Source: Catellatospora bangladeshensis
Lineage (GTDB): Bacteria > Actinomycetota > Actinomycetes > Mycobacteriales > Micromonosporaceae
Reading direction: 5' to 3'
NCBI RefSeq assembly: GCF_016862575.1
Contig: NZ_BONF01000016.1
Location: forward strand, 62,001-126,000
DNA length: 64,000 bases
Under the pieces are notes generated by a model that saw only the letters and a program-made list of their open reading frames with translations, was not told where the DNA came from and made no database searches. A program made the translations under genes and the position numbers. Shown in pieces: positions 8,164-16,291 of the stretch (positions are counted from its first letter, which is position 1; each line of letters starts with the position of its first letter).

Positions 8164-10098
8164 TCACTCAGGGCGCGCCGGGGAGCCGTACCGGTCGCGC
8201 CGGACAATGCCCAGCTCATCGCGCAGCGCGTTCTCGGTCAGCGGATACGGGTGCCGCGGGGCGAGCCGCTCGGGCGTTGTCGGATCTCCGTCATCGTCCA
8301 CGGGCAGCCCGGTCACGGCCCGTTCGGCGGCGGGGACGGGCACCCACGAGCGCCCGTCCCACATCACGTCGTCGCCGGTGTACGCGCCCGGCACGCCGTT
8401 GCCGGTCAGGTGCGCCCAGGCGTGCCCCAGCTCGTGGAACAGCACCACGACCGGCGGCGCGTCTCCGGCGAGGGAGTCGAAGCCGGGTTCGTACGCGATC
8501 ACGAACCGGTCGTCGTCGCCGTCGGTCCCGGCGAACCCGTTGCCGGAGCCCGCGCCCAGCTCGCGGATGGTGACCGAGTCCGGCCCGTCCCCGGGCAGCC
8601 AGCCGTCCCCGGCGGCCAGCGCCGCGTCCAGCTCGGCGAGCAGCCGCCGCCCGGTGGGCGAGGCGCGCAGCAGGTCCAGATCGGACGCCACCCGCGCCGC
8701 GAACTCGGCCGAGCCCTCGATCAGCAGCCTCCCACCGGGCACCGTGGCGGGCGCGAGGTGCGCGAACTCGGCCGCACCGGCCGCCTCGCCGGCGTCGCCG
8801 GAGCGACCGGACACGGCGGGACCAGCGGGGTCGGCGGACACTGCGGGATCCGCGGGACCGGTGGGATCCACCGGATCGGTGGCGTCGCGGTAGGCGCGGT
8901 CGGTGCCCGCGGCACCGTCGAGCAGGTCGCGGCCTGCGCCGCCGGTGAGCGTGTCGTCGCCCGTGCCGCCGAGCAGCACGTCGCCGCCCCGGCCGCCGGA
9001 CAGATGGTCGCCGCCGTCGCCGCCGCGCAGCAGGTCCGCGCCGTCCAGCCCGTAGGCGGTGTCGTCGCCGTCCCCGCCGTCGAGGTGGTCGTCGCCCGCG
9101 CCGCCGTCCAGGTAGTCGCGATCGTCTCCGCCCAGCAGCAGGTCGTCGCCGTCGCGGCCGAGCAGCGCGTCGCGGCCGCCCGCGCCGTGCAGCAGGTCGC
9201 CGCCGATGATCCGGTCGTCCCCGGCTCCGGCCAGCACGGTCACCGGAAGCCGCACCGCGGCATCGACCTCGACCGTGTCCCGGCCCGCGCCGGTGCGCAG
9301 GACGAGCCTGCCGTCGCCGACCACAGCCACGGTCGCGGCGCCCACCCGCACCACCGTCCCGCCCGCCGGGTCCGTGGTCACGCGCACGCCGTCGTCCCCG
9401 GCCCCGGTGTCCACCAGCGTCAGCCCGGCCCCGGTGACGACCGCGGCGGCCCCGGTCGGCTCGGGAGCGGGCATGGCGGGCAGCGGACGGCCCCGCTCGG
9501 CGAGCGCCTCCCACGCCGCGGTGATCGCGGCAAGCTCCGCGGCGGCGTCCTCGCCGGCGCTTTCGAGATCGCCGCGCAGTGCGGTGGCCTCGGCGAGGGC
9601 GGCGTGCACCCGCCGGGCCTGCGCGGGGCCGGTCACGGCGAACAGTGGCCGGTCCGGGCCGCCCTGGTGCGGCACCATCGCCGCGAGCCGGGCGAGACTC
9701 TCGTCCAGGTGCCGCTGGATGCCGTCGATCCGCCGGGCCAGCGTCTCCAGCGTGTCCGCGGCCCGCGTGGCGAGCGCTCGCGCGGTCCCCGCCAGGTCCA
9801 TCAGGAGCAGACGGCCCGCGTCGTAGGCGTCCGCGTCGGCACCGTGCCATCCCGCCCGTTCTGCGGAGGCGGCGGCGAGTCCGGTGCCGGTCTCGTCGGC
9901 GGCTGCCGCGCACCCCCGCCATTCCTGGGCGGCGGCCCGCAGTGGCGCGCCCAGCACCGGTAGCGCCCACACCGGCGGCACGGCCAGCAGCACCGCCCCG
10001 GCACCGCTTCCTCCGGGCCGCAGCACCACGCCCGTGCCAGGAGTTCCTGCGGGCGGCAAGGCGCTCTTGCCGTCAGAGGCCGGGCCCGGCGGAGTCAC
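8164..10098 (-). CDS. WXG-like / RTX calcium-binding / M91 zinc metallopeptidase effector
   Basis: The 644-residue protein is modular. Residues about 40-240 are helical with a WXG-type turn (GWHGADADAYDAG, about residue 82). Residues about 294-400 hold roughly twelve glycine/aspartate-rich RTX nonapeptides (GGDGDD, GGAGDD type) that bind Ca2+. The C-terminus is a peptidase M91 (NleD/HopH1-like) domain with the zinc motif HELGH at about 554. No Sec or TAT signal is seen, so ESX/T7SS export is the likely route. The GTG start overlaps the stop of the upstream WXG100-like gene (GTGA), showing coupling. RTX repeats joined to an M91 domain suggest an externally acting protease toxin; the target is unknown. 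Confidence 0.8.
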   Translation of the reverse strand: MTPPGPASDGKSALPPAGTPGTGVVLRPGGSGAGAVLLAVPPVWALPVLGAPLRAAAQEWRGCAAAADETGTGLAAASAERAGWHGADADAYDAGRLLLMDLAGTARALATRAADTLETLARRIDGIQRHLDESLARLAAMVPHQGGPDRPLFAVTGPAQARRVHAALAEATALRGDLESAGEDAAAELAAITAAWEALAERGRPLPAMPAPEPTGAAAVVTGAGLTLVDTGAGDDGVRVTTDPAGGTVVRVGAATVAVVGDGRLVLRTGAGRDTVEVDAAVRLPVTVLAGAGDDRIIGGDLLHGAGGRDALLGRDGDDLLLGGDDRDYLDGGAGDDHLDGGDGDDTAYGLDGADLLRGGDGGDHLSGGRGGDVLLGGTGDDTLTGGAGRDLLDGAAGTDRAYRDATDPVDPTGPADPAVSADPAGPAVSGRSGDAGEAAGAAEFAHLAPATVPGGRLLIEGSAEFAARVASDLDLLRASPTGRRLLAELDAALAAGDGWLPGDGPDSVTIRELGAGSGNGFAGTDGDDDRFVIAYEPGFDSLAGDAPPVVVLFHELGHAWAHLTGNGVPGAYTGDDVMWDGRSWVPVPAAERAVTGLPVDDDGDPTTPERLAPRHPYPLTENALRDELGIVRRDRYGSPARPE

Positions 10099-10487
10099 GG
10101 CAAGCCTGAAGGTCGGCTGGGTGCGTCGGCCTGGCGGCAACCTTCTCCCGGCGCTTCACAACTTCTGAGTTGTGGGTACAACTCAGAAGTTGTGGGCTGG
10201 GCGGAGCGGCCTGCGCCGAGCGCGGCTGCGGCCTGGTCGTCGGCGCGGTCGTAGCGGGCGGTGACCAGGTAGAGAAGGTCGGCGTCGGCGAGCAGGCGAT
10301 CGGCGAGGCGCCCGATCGCGACGGCCGCCGACCGCGTGGCCGCGCTGTGCGCGTCGGCGACCCGCGCGTCGACGCCGGTGACCCGGCCGGGCGGTGGCGG
10401 GGCGGCCCGGTGGAGGTCCGCGCCGAGCGTCTCCAGATGCGCCGCGAGGGCCAGCATCCGGGCCGGCTCCCCGGCGAGCAGCGTCAT
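10095..10487 (-). CDS. WXG100/ESX-like small helical protein
   Basis: The 130-residue product from ATG 10487 is all-helical and alanine-rich, with the length and heptad character of WXG100-superfamily proteins encoded beside ESX effectors. A strict WxG is not visible. Its stop overlaps the GTG of the RTX/M91 gene, so the two are co-translated and may form a secretion pair. The perfect 17-bp hairpin at 10157-10194 lies inside the reading frame, encoding TSELYPQLRS. The last 30 or so residues look like an unstructured extension acquired with it. Confidence 0.6.
   Translation of the reverse strand: MTLLAGEPARMLALAAHLETLGADLHRAAPPPPGRVTGVDARVADAHSAATRSAAVAIGRLADRLLADADLLYLVTARYDRADDQAAAALGAGRSAQPTTSELYPQLRSCEAPGEGCRQADAPSRPSGLP
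10157..10194. repeat. perfect 17-bp inverted repeat inside a coding region
   Basis: CACAACTTCTGAGTTGT (10157-10173) and its exact complement (10178-10194) flank a GGGT loop. The element is AT-richer than its surroundings, is read through in frame by the WXG100-like gene, and lies 59 nt before the RTX/M91 start. It could attenuate the downstream gene or be an inserted palindromic unit. Confidence 0.8.
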
Positions 10488-10502
10488 GGGCTCGAGCGTC
10501 GC

Positions 10503-10538
10503 ACCGGCCGAGGGGCCGCACAACGCCCCTCGGCCGGT
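10503..10538 (-). terminator. hairpin terminator after the anthranilate synthase gene
   Basis: ACCGGCCGAGGGGC (10503-10516) pairs perfectly with GCCCCTCGGCCGGT (10525-10538) around an 8-nt loop. It lies in the 109-nt gap between the trpEG stop and the WXG100-like start. There is no T tract, as is common in actinobacteria. Confidence 0.6.
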
Positions 10539-10596
10539 CTGTGGATAACTCCGCCCGGGACACGGCACCTCCTGCCCCGCCCGGCCGGGAGGCCGG

Positions 10597-12576
10597 TCAC
10601 GCCACGGGGCTGCCCGCCTCGGCCGGGGCGAGGATGCCGGCCACCAGCTCGGTGAGCAGCCGCGGGCCGTGCTCGGTGAGCACCGACTCCGGATGGAACT
10701 GCACCCCCGCGAAGCCCGGCCCGCGCAGCGCGTGCACGAACCCGGTGCCGTCCTCCCGGGCCACCTCGACGTCGCCGTACGCGGTGGCCAGCAGCCTGCC
10801 CGGCGCGACGGCGGTGAAGGTGGAGTAGAAGCCGACGCGGTGCGTGGCGCCGAACAGGTCGACGTCGCAGGGCAGGCCCTGGTAGGGCACGTCCCGCCGG
10901 TGCAGGCGCAGGCCCAGGCGGCGGCTGAGCACCTGGTGCCCGAGGCACACGCCGAGCAGGGGCGCGCGCCGGGACAGCCGCTCCTCGACCACCCCGCCCA
11001 GCGCGGCGACCCGCGGGTCGGTCTCGTCGGCCGGGTCGCCGGGACCAGGCCCGGCCACCACGAGGTCGTACGCGCTCAGCGGGCCGATCGCGGTGGTGGG
11101 CTGGACGGTGACCCGCATGCCGAGCGAGCGCAGCACGTGGCCGAGCATGCCGGTGAACGTGTCCTCAGCGTCCACGATCAGCGCGGTGCGGCCGACCAGC
11201 GCGCCGGTCACCGGCTCGGGCTCGCGCTCGGTCAGCCAGAACCGGGACAGCCGCTCGTTGCGGGCAAGCAGCGTGACGCGTACCGCCGGATCGGCCGCCA
11301 GGTCGCGGATGTCCGCACCGGGCGACACGGCCGGCGCGGTGCGCAGGCCCAGCGCGGTGAGCACACCGCCCGCCTTGGCGTGGGTCTCGGCGACCTCACC
11401 GTCCGGAGTGGAGTCGCGGACCAGGGTCGCGCCCGCCTTGACCGCGATCTCGCCGCCGGGCGTGATGTCGGCGCAGCGGAACAGGATCGGGGCGTCCAGC
11501 GTCTGGCCGCCGTCGGCGTCACGGCCGAGCAGGGCCAGCACGCCGCCGTAGTAGGCGCGGCCGCTGTGCTCGTAGCGGGCGATGACGCGGGCCGCGTTCT
11601 CGATCGGGCTGCCGGTGAGGGTGGGCGCGAACATGGTCTCCCGCAGCACCTCCCGCACGTCCAGCCCGGTGCGCCCGGCCAGCAGGTACTCGGTGTGGGT
11701 CAGGTGCGTCATGTGCTTGAGGTAGGGGCCCAGGACCTGGCCGCCGCGGTCGGCGACCACGGCCATCATCTTCAGCTCCTCGTCCAGCACCATGGACAGC
11801 TCGTTGACCTCCTTGCGGTCGCTGAGGAAGCGCAGCAGCGTGTCCCGCCCCCCGGGGCCGGGGGCGAGGTCGCGGTGGCGCAGCGTGCCGGAGATCGGGT
11901 TCATCATGACCAGGCCGTCGTCGACGCTGACGTGCCGTTCGGGGGAGGCGCCGACCAGCGTCCGCCCGCCGGGCAGGTGCACCAGGAAGGTCCAGTACAC
12001 GCCGCGCTCGCCGGTGATCAGGCGGCGCAGCGCGGCCCCGGCGAGCCGCCGCGGGTCGGCGTCGGTCCGGGCCCGCGCGGTGCGGTGGATGACGAAGTTC
12101 GAGCCCGCGCCCTGGCCGATCTCGTCGCGCAGCACCGCCGCCACCAGCTCGCGGTAGGCCGCGTCGTCGATGTCGAAGCCCAGGTCGGTCACGTCCGGGA
12201 CGGTGTCCGGCAGGGCGGCCAGCGCCTCGTCCAGCGGGATGCGGTGATACGACTCGACGGTCAGGCACTCCAGCGGGGTGCCGTCGTCGACGCATGCGAA
12301 CCCCCGCTCGGCGAACTGGCGGTAGGGCACGAGCGCGAGCGTGCGGGGGACGCTGGTGGGGAGTCCGCGGCGGTCCGCCGTCCAGGCGGGCTGCCGGGAC
12401 GAGCCATCAGCGGAGGCCTCGTCGCCGGGCGCGTGCTCGGGCAGCGGGATGTCGGCCAGCCGCGCCACGGTGGACAGCGAGCCGCGCAGCACCTCGAGGT
12501 GCTCGGCGCCTTCGCGGCGCAGCAGCGCGAACGGCCCGGGGTCGGGCGCGCCGAGCAGATCGTGGAGCAGGTTCAT
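10597..12576 (-). CDS. trpEG: fused anthranilate synthase, components I and II
   Basis: The 659-residue protein fuses a chorismate-binding TrpE domain (roughly residues 1-430, with MNPISGTLRH and TLTGSPIENA) to a class I glutamine amidotransferase (from about 460). The amidotransferase shows nucleophile Cys in GVCLGHQ (about 543) and the His/Glu pair in HPESVL. It converts chorismate and glutamine to anthranilate. The same architecture occurs in PhzE, but a trp leader peptide and attenuator upstream argue for tryptophan supply. The canonical LLES feedback motif is not obvious in the N-terminus. ATG 12576 has GGGAGA just upstream; the longer frame would start inside the attenuator. Confidence 0.88.
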   Translation of the reverse strand: MNLLHDLLGAPDPGPFALLRREGAEHLEVLRGSLSTVARLADIPLPEHAPGDEASADGSSRQPAWTADRRGLPTSVPRTLALVPYRQFAERGFACVDDGTPLECLTVESYHRIPLDEALAALPDTVPDVTDLGFDIDDAAYRELVAAVLRDEIGQGAGSNFVIHRTARARTDADPRRLAGAALRRLITGERGVYWTFLVHLPGGRTLVGASPERHVSVDDGLVMMNPISGTLRHRDLAPGPGGRDTLLRFLSDRKEVNELSMVLDEELKMMAVVADRGGQVLGPYLKHMTHLTHTEYLLAGRTGLDVREVLRETMFAPTLTGSPIENAARVIARYEHSGRAYYGGVLALLGRDADGGQTLDAPILFRCADITPGGEIAVKAGATLVRDSTPDGEVAETHAKAGGVLTALGLRTAPAVSPGADIRDLAADPAVRVTLLARNERLSRFWLTEREPEPVTGALVGRTALIVDAEDTFTGMLGHVLRSLGMRVTVQPTTAIGPLSAYDLVVAGPGPGDPADETDPRVAALGGVVEERLSRRAPLLGVCLGHQVLSRRLGLRLHRRDVPYQGLPCDVDLFGATHRVGFYSTFTAVAPGRLLATAYGDVEVAREDGTGFVHALRGPGFAGVQFHPESVLTEHGPRLLTELVAGILAPAEAGSPVA

Positions 12577-12620
12577 CGATGGGTCTCCCGGTTCGGGGGG
12601 CCGAGCGCCGGGCGACGGGT

Positions 12621-12648
12621 AAAACAAAAGCCGCCTCGACGAGGCGGC
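12621..12648 (-). terminator. trp attenuator: intrinsic terminator
   Basis: On the minus strand GCCGCCTCGTCGAGGCGGC (12648-12630) folds into a GC-rich stem followed by TTTTGTTTT (12629-12621). This is a textbook intrinsic terminator, rare in this genome. It lies between a leader peptide with tandem Trp codons and trpEG. An upstream hairpin GGGTA/TACCC overlapping the leader stop gives the alternative pairing partner expected in attenuation. Confidence 0.8.
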
Positions 12649-12664
12649 CGCGGTCTGGGTATGC

Positions 12665-12727
12665 CTACCCGCGCGTGTCGATGGCCGCCGGTCTGGCGCG
12701 CCACCACTGGCTGCGGGTGAAGGTCAT
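12665..12727 (-). CDS. trpL: trp operon leader peptide
   Basis: A 20-codon reading frame from ATG 12727 to TAG 12665 encodes MTFTRSQWWRARPAAIDTRG, with adjacent Trp codons (TGGTGG) at positions 8-9. Tandem Trp is very improbable by chance next to an anthranilate synthase gene. Ribosome stalling at the Trp codons under starvation would let the leader refold and avoid the terminator at 12621-12648. The frame ends about 90 nt before trpEG. Confidence 0.82.
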   Translation of the reverse strand: MTFTRSQWWRARPAAIDTRG

Positions 12728-12868
12728 GGCGGCAACCGTACCGGGATCACGCGTGACTGTCCATATGCCTCACCGAGACGGTTGTCTCATTCGCGCTCAC
12801 CTATCCACTTTTCAATGCGTGACGGGTAACATACCGCGAGTCACCGTTCGGTGGCCTAAGGAGGACCG

Positions 12869-14200
12869 GTGGCGACGGGAGCGCACGAACGGCGGGTGGC
12901 GACCCGCTTCGCAGCCGCCGTCGCCGCACCGCTGGTGGCCCTCACCGCCGCCTCCGCCGTGCTGGTCTACCAGGCCGTCGCCGACGCGCGGGCCGCCGAC
13001 CGGCTGGCCGCGACCGTCGCGGGCGGCCCGGCCGCCGCCGAGCAGGCGTGGGGACGGGTGGTGACCACGTCGTTCCTGGTGCTGCTGGCGATCGCCGCGG
13101 TGACCGTGGTGGCCGTCGTGATCGGACGCGACCTGCTGGCCTCGCTGCGCGAGCTGCGTACGCGGGCGCTGGCGCTGGCCGAGGAGCTGCCCGCGGCGTT
13201 CGAGCGCGCCCGGTCCGGGCAGGAGGAGCCGCCCGCCGCGCCCCCGCCCGCGCCCGCGGGCGCCGACGAGTTCGGCGAGGCCGCGACGGCGCTGGAGCAG
13301 GTGCGCCATACCGTCGTCTCGCTGGCCGCCGGACAGGCCCGCTCCCGGCGCGCGGTGAACGGCATCTTCACGAACCTGGCCCGGCGCAGCCAGATCCTGG
13401 TCGAGCGGCAGCTGCGGCTGCTCGACGAGATGGAGCGCGACGAGCGCGACCCGGACCGGCTGTCGGCGTTGTTCAAGCTCGACCACCTGGCCGCCCGGCT
13501 GCGCCGCAACGACGAGAACCTGCTGGTCCTGGCCGGTGCCGAGCCGCGCCGCCGGTGGCGCGAGGGGGTGCCGCTGGCCGCCCTGGCGCTGGCCGCGCTC
13601 TCCGAGATCGAGCAGTACGAGCGGGTGCGCGCCGACGTCGACGACTCGCTGTACATCGCCGGCCACGCCGCCGCCGACATCGGCCACCTGCTGGCGGAGC
13701 TGCTGGACAACGCCACGGCGTTCTCCGCGCCCGCCACGGCGGTGCGGGTCGGCGCCCACGCGGTGGACGGCGGCGCCCTGGTGGAGATCGTGGACGAGGG
13801 CATCGGTCTTGGCGAGCAGGCGCTGGCCGAGGCGAACGCGCTGCTGGCGGTGCCGGCCGAGGTCGACCTGGCGGCCAGCGAGCGGATGGGGCTGGTCGTG
13901 GTGAGCCACCTCGCCGCCCGCCACGGCGTGCGGGTGCGCCTCACCTCCGTGCCCGGCGGCGGCACCCGGGCGGCGGCCGAGCTGCCCGCCACGCTGCTGG
14001 CCGAGCCGGCCGGCGAGCGGGGGCGGCCCCGCCCGGCCACCGTGGAGCCGTCGCGCGCACCGGAGCGTGGGCGCGAGCCTGATCCGGCGGCCACCGCCGC
14101 CACCCTGACCCGCCTCTACGAGGGCGTACGGCGCGGGCAGGCCGGGGACGGCGCGGCGGCGTCGCCGCCCGGACCGGACGAAACCAAGGGGGAGCCATGA
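12869..14200 (+). CDS. cvnA: conservon sensor kinase-like protein CvnA
   Basis: The 443-residue protein has two N-terminal membrane helices (about residues 14-35 and 65-90), a HAMP/coiled region, and a GHKL ATPase domain with N box ELLDNATAFS (about 278-287), EIVDEGIGL and GLVVVSHLA. It matches the histidine-kinase-like first gene of actinobacterial conservons, which signal to a roadblock protein and a small GTPase. GTG 12869 is 4 nt after a perfect AAGGAGG (12858-12864). The 3' end overlaps cvnB by 4 nt (ATGA). The usual cvnC (DUF742) and cvnD (GTPase) genes are absent here. Confidence 0.85.
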   Translation: MATGAHERRVATRFAAAVAAPLVALTAASAVLVYQAVADARAADRLAATVAGGPAAAEQAWGRVVTTSFLVLLAIAAVTVVAVVIGRDLLASLRELRTRALALAEELPAAFERARSGQEEPPAAPPPAPAGADEFGEAATALEQVRHTVVSLAAGQARSRRAVNGIFTNLARRSQILVERQLRLLDEMERDERDPDRLSALFKLDHLAARLRRNDENLLVLAGAEPRRRWREGVPLAALALAALSEIEQYERVRADVDDSLYIAGHAAADIGHLLAELLDNATAFSAPATAVRVGAHAVDGGALVEIVDEGIGLGEQALAEANALLAVPAEVDLAASERMGLVVVSHLAARHGVRVRLTSVPGGGTRAAAELPATLLAEPAGERGRPRPATVEPSRAPERGREPDPAATAATLTRLYEGVRRGQAGDGAAASPPGPDETKGEP

Positions 14201-14625
14201 CCACTGCCATGCTCAGCAAACCGGCCCAGGACCTCAACTGGCTGGTCGCGGGGTTCGCCGACCGGGTGCCGGGCGCGCGCCACGCCGTGGTCGCGTCCTC
14301 CGACGGCCTGGTGGTCGCGGTCTCCGCGAACCTGGACCGCGCCACCGCCGACCAGCTCGCCGCGATCACGTCCGGCCTGCTCGGCATAGCGGGCTGTGTG
14401 TCCCAGCTGTCCGATGGTGACGAGGTGCGCCAGACGGTGATCGAGATGGCCCGGGGTTACTTCCTCACCATGGCCATCCGGGACGGCTCGGTGCTGGCCG
14501 TGATCGCCGACAACGACGCCGACCTGGGTGTGGTCGGCTTCGAGATGGCCCGCCTGGCCAAGCAGACCGGCGAGATCCTCACCCCGGCGCTGCGCGCCGA
14601 ACTCCAGCGCGCCCTACCGCGCTGA
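14197..14625 (+). CDS. cvnB: roadblock/LC7 domain protein CvnB
   Basis: The 142-residue protein has the roadblock/LC7 fold found in MglB-like and CvnB proteins: LNWLVAGFADRVPGARHAVVASSDGLVVA at the N-terminus, then ADQLAAITSGLLGIA. In conservons it acts as a regulator or GTPase-activating partner of the CvnD GTPase. It is translationally coupled to cvnA by the ATGA overlap. Transcription appears to end at the family B hairpin just downstream, so the unit has two genes only. Confidence 0.9.
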   Translation: MTTAMLSKPAQDLNWLVAGFADRVPGARHAVVASSDGLVVAVSANLDRATADQLAAITSGLLGIAGCVSQLSDGDEVRQTVIEMARGYFLTMAIRDGSVLAVIADNDADLGVVGFEMARLAKQTGEILTPALRAELQRALPR

Positions 14626-14635
14626 GGCCGTGCCC

Positions 14636-14695
14636 GCAGTTTCGGGGAAACTGCACGACCGGCACGGCCCAGAGCCGCAATTTCCCCGAAACTGC
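14636..14695. repeat. intergenic hairpin repeat, family B copy 1
   Basis: GCAGTTTCGGGGAAACTGC (14636-14654) pairs with 14677-14695 with one mismatch around a 22-nt loop. Each arm is itself palindromic (GCAGTTTC/GAAACTGC). The same element recurs at 27749-27808. It separates the convergent cvnB and Ser/Thr kinase genes. Confidence 0.85.
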
Positions 14696-14761
14696 GCGAT
14701 TGGCGGAGGTGCGCTCTCCCCGAGACTGCGGCGGGGGGCTGCGGTGGGCCGGGTGATGGGG

Positions 14762-16204
14762 TCAGTCTCGGTTCTTGGCGAAGTCGCCGATCTCCTTGAG
14801 GAGGTCCTCGACGGGCTCCAGGGTTTCGCGGGCGTCGTCCTCGGCGTCCTGCGCCCAGTTGTGAACGCGCTTCTCCAGGCTCTCGGCGCGCTTGCGCACG
14901 TCGTTCCAGCGGCCGATCAGCGCGCGTCCTGAGATGTAACCGAGGCCGTCCTGCAGCACCTTCAGCTGCTCGTCGGTGAGCACCTCGGTGTTGCGGAGTT
15001 TATCGATCTCCCGGGTCAGGTCGGCGATGAGCTGCACGGCCTCCAGCGGGCCCTGCCGCTCGGGGGTGGGGCTGGGCTTGGCGGCCTGGGTGACGCGCGG
15101 CTTGCTGGGCGTGGGCGCGGCCACCACCCCCGCGGGGTCCTCCCGCAGCGCCGACATGATCATGAGCACCCCGCTGATCATGATGATCGCCATCACCAGT
15201 GCGACGGCCAGGACGGGGGTGCGGCTGCGCTTCGGCGGCCGCACCGGGACCGGCTGGCGCGGCGCGGCCTGCATCCGGGTGGGCGGCGAGGGCACCCGCG
15301 CCGCGCCGGAGATCGCGCCGCCGGTGGGCGCGAGCAGGGTGGGGTTCGGCGCGACGGCGGTCGCGGCGGTGGTGGTCGCGACGGGCACGGACGGGCCGCC
15401 CAGCGCCTGGGCGAGGTCGGCGGCGCGCGGGCGGCGCGCGGGGGAGGGGTCCACCGCGGCCGCGATCAGGGCGGCGACGGCGGGTGGGACGCCGGGCAGC
15501 GGCGGCACGGCCGCGGTGCGGGCGTGCGCCGCGGCGAACTGCTCCCAGCTGTCGATGCCGTGGTGCCGCCGGCCGGTGACCATCTCGATGAGCAGCAGGC
15601 CGAGGGCGTACACGTCGGCGGCCGGGTCGGCGGCCTTGGCGCTGATCCGCTCCGGGGCGGCGTACGCCGGGGTGCCGATGATGAGCGCGCCGGTGGCGTC
15701 GGGCAGGCCGGTCATCGCGGAGATGCCGAAGTCGAGCACCTTCGCGCCGGTCGGGGTGATCATGATGTTGCCGGGCTTGATGTCGCGGTGCACCACGTCC
15801 CGGGCGTGCGCGGCGGCCAGCGCCGAGGCCACCTGGGCGCCGATCGCGGCGGTCCGCGGCCACGGCACCGGCCCGCGGGCCATCAGGTCGGCCAGGGACT
15901 CCCCGGTCAGCAGCTCCATCACCAGGTACGGCTCGACGTGGCCGTCGGGGAAGGCGACCTCGCCGAAGTCGTGCACCGCGGTGATGTGCGGGTGGGTGAG
16001 CTGCGCCGCCGAACGCGCCTCGCGCAGCGCCCCGGCCCGCAGCGCCGGATCGGCCGCCATCGGGCCGGCCAGCACCTTCACCGCGACCGGGCGCCCGAGC
16101 ACGAGGTCGTGGGCCTGCCAGACCTCCGCCATGCCGCCACTGCCGACGCGCCGGTCGAGCAGGTAGCGGTCGTGGAGCTTCAAACCGGGGGTGAAGGCGG
16201 ACAT
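14762..16204 (-). CDS. PknB-like serine/threonine protein kinase, membrane-anchored
   Basis: The 480-residue protein has a Hanks-type kinase domain (residues about 13-275) with glycine loop GSGGMAEVW, VAVKVL lysine, catalytic loop HRDIKPGN (about 135-142), DFG and APE (YAAPERI). A proline/threonine linker leads to one membrane helix (about 328-351) and an external tail of about 130 residues that is mostly charged helix. There are no PASTA repeats, so the ligand sensed is not the usual muropeptide type. ATG 16204 begins the conserved approach to the kinase domain. The gene is divergent from the mannosyltransferase and ends at a hairpin. Confidence 0.9.
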   Translation of the reverse strand: MSAFTPGLKLHDRYLLDRRVGSGGMAEVWQAHDLVLGRPVAVKVLAGPMAADPALRAGALREARSAAQLTHPHITAVHDFGEVAFPDGHVEPYLVMELLTGESLADLMARGPVPWPRTAAIGAQVASALAAAHARDVVHRDIKPGNIMITPTGAKVLDFGISAMTGLPDATGALIIGTPAYAAPERISAKAADPAADVYALGLLLIEMVTGRRHHGIDSWEQFAAAHARTAAVPPLPGVPPAVAALIAAAVDPSPARRPRAADLAQALGGPSVPVATTTAATAVAPNPTLLAPTGGAISGAARVPSPPTRMQAAPRQPVPVRPPKRSRTPVLAVALVMAIIMISGVLMIMSALREDPAGVVAAPTPSKPRVTQAAKPSPTPERQGPLEAVQLIADLTREIDKLRNTEVLTDEQLKVLQDGLGYISGRALIGRWNDVRKRAESLEKRVHNWAQDAEDDARETLEPVEDLLKEIGDFAKNRD

Positions 16205-16278
16205 GGTGGACAACCGTACCGCGTCCCAGCAACCGGTGACACCGTTCACGGGACTACGTGACCCCCGTCCCGCGTGGT

Positions 16279-16284
16279 TATATT
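16279..16284 (+). promoter_or_regulatory. -10 box of a leaderless mannosyltransferase transcript
   Basis: TATATT ends 8 nt before ATG 16292, and no Shine-Dalgarno sequence intervenes. The -35 region is weak. Confidence 0.5.
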
Positions 16285-16291
16285 CCTGCCT

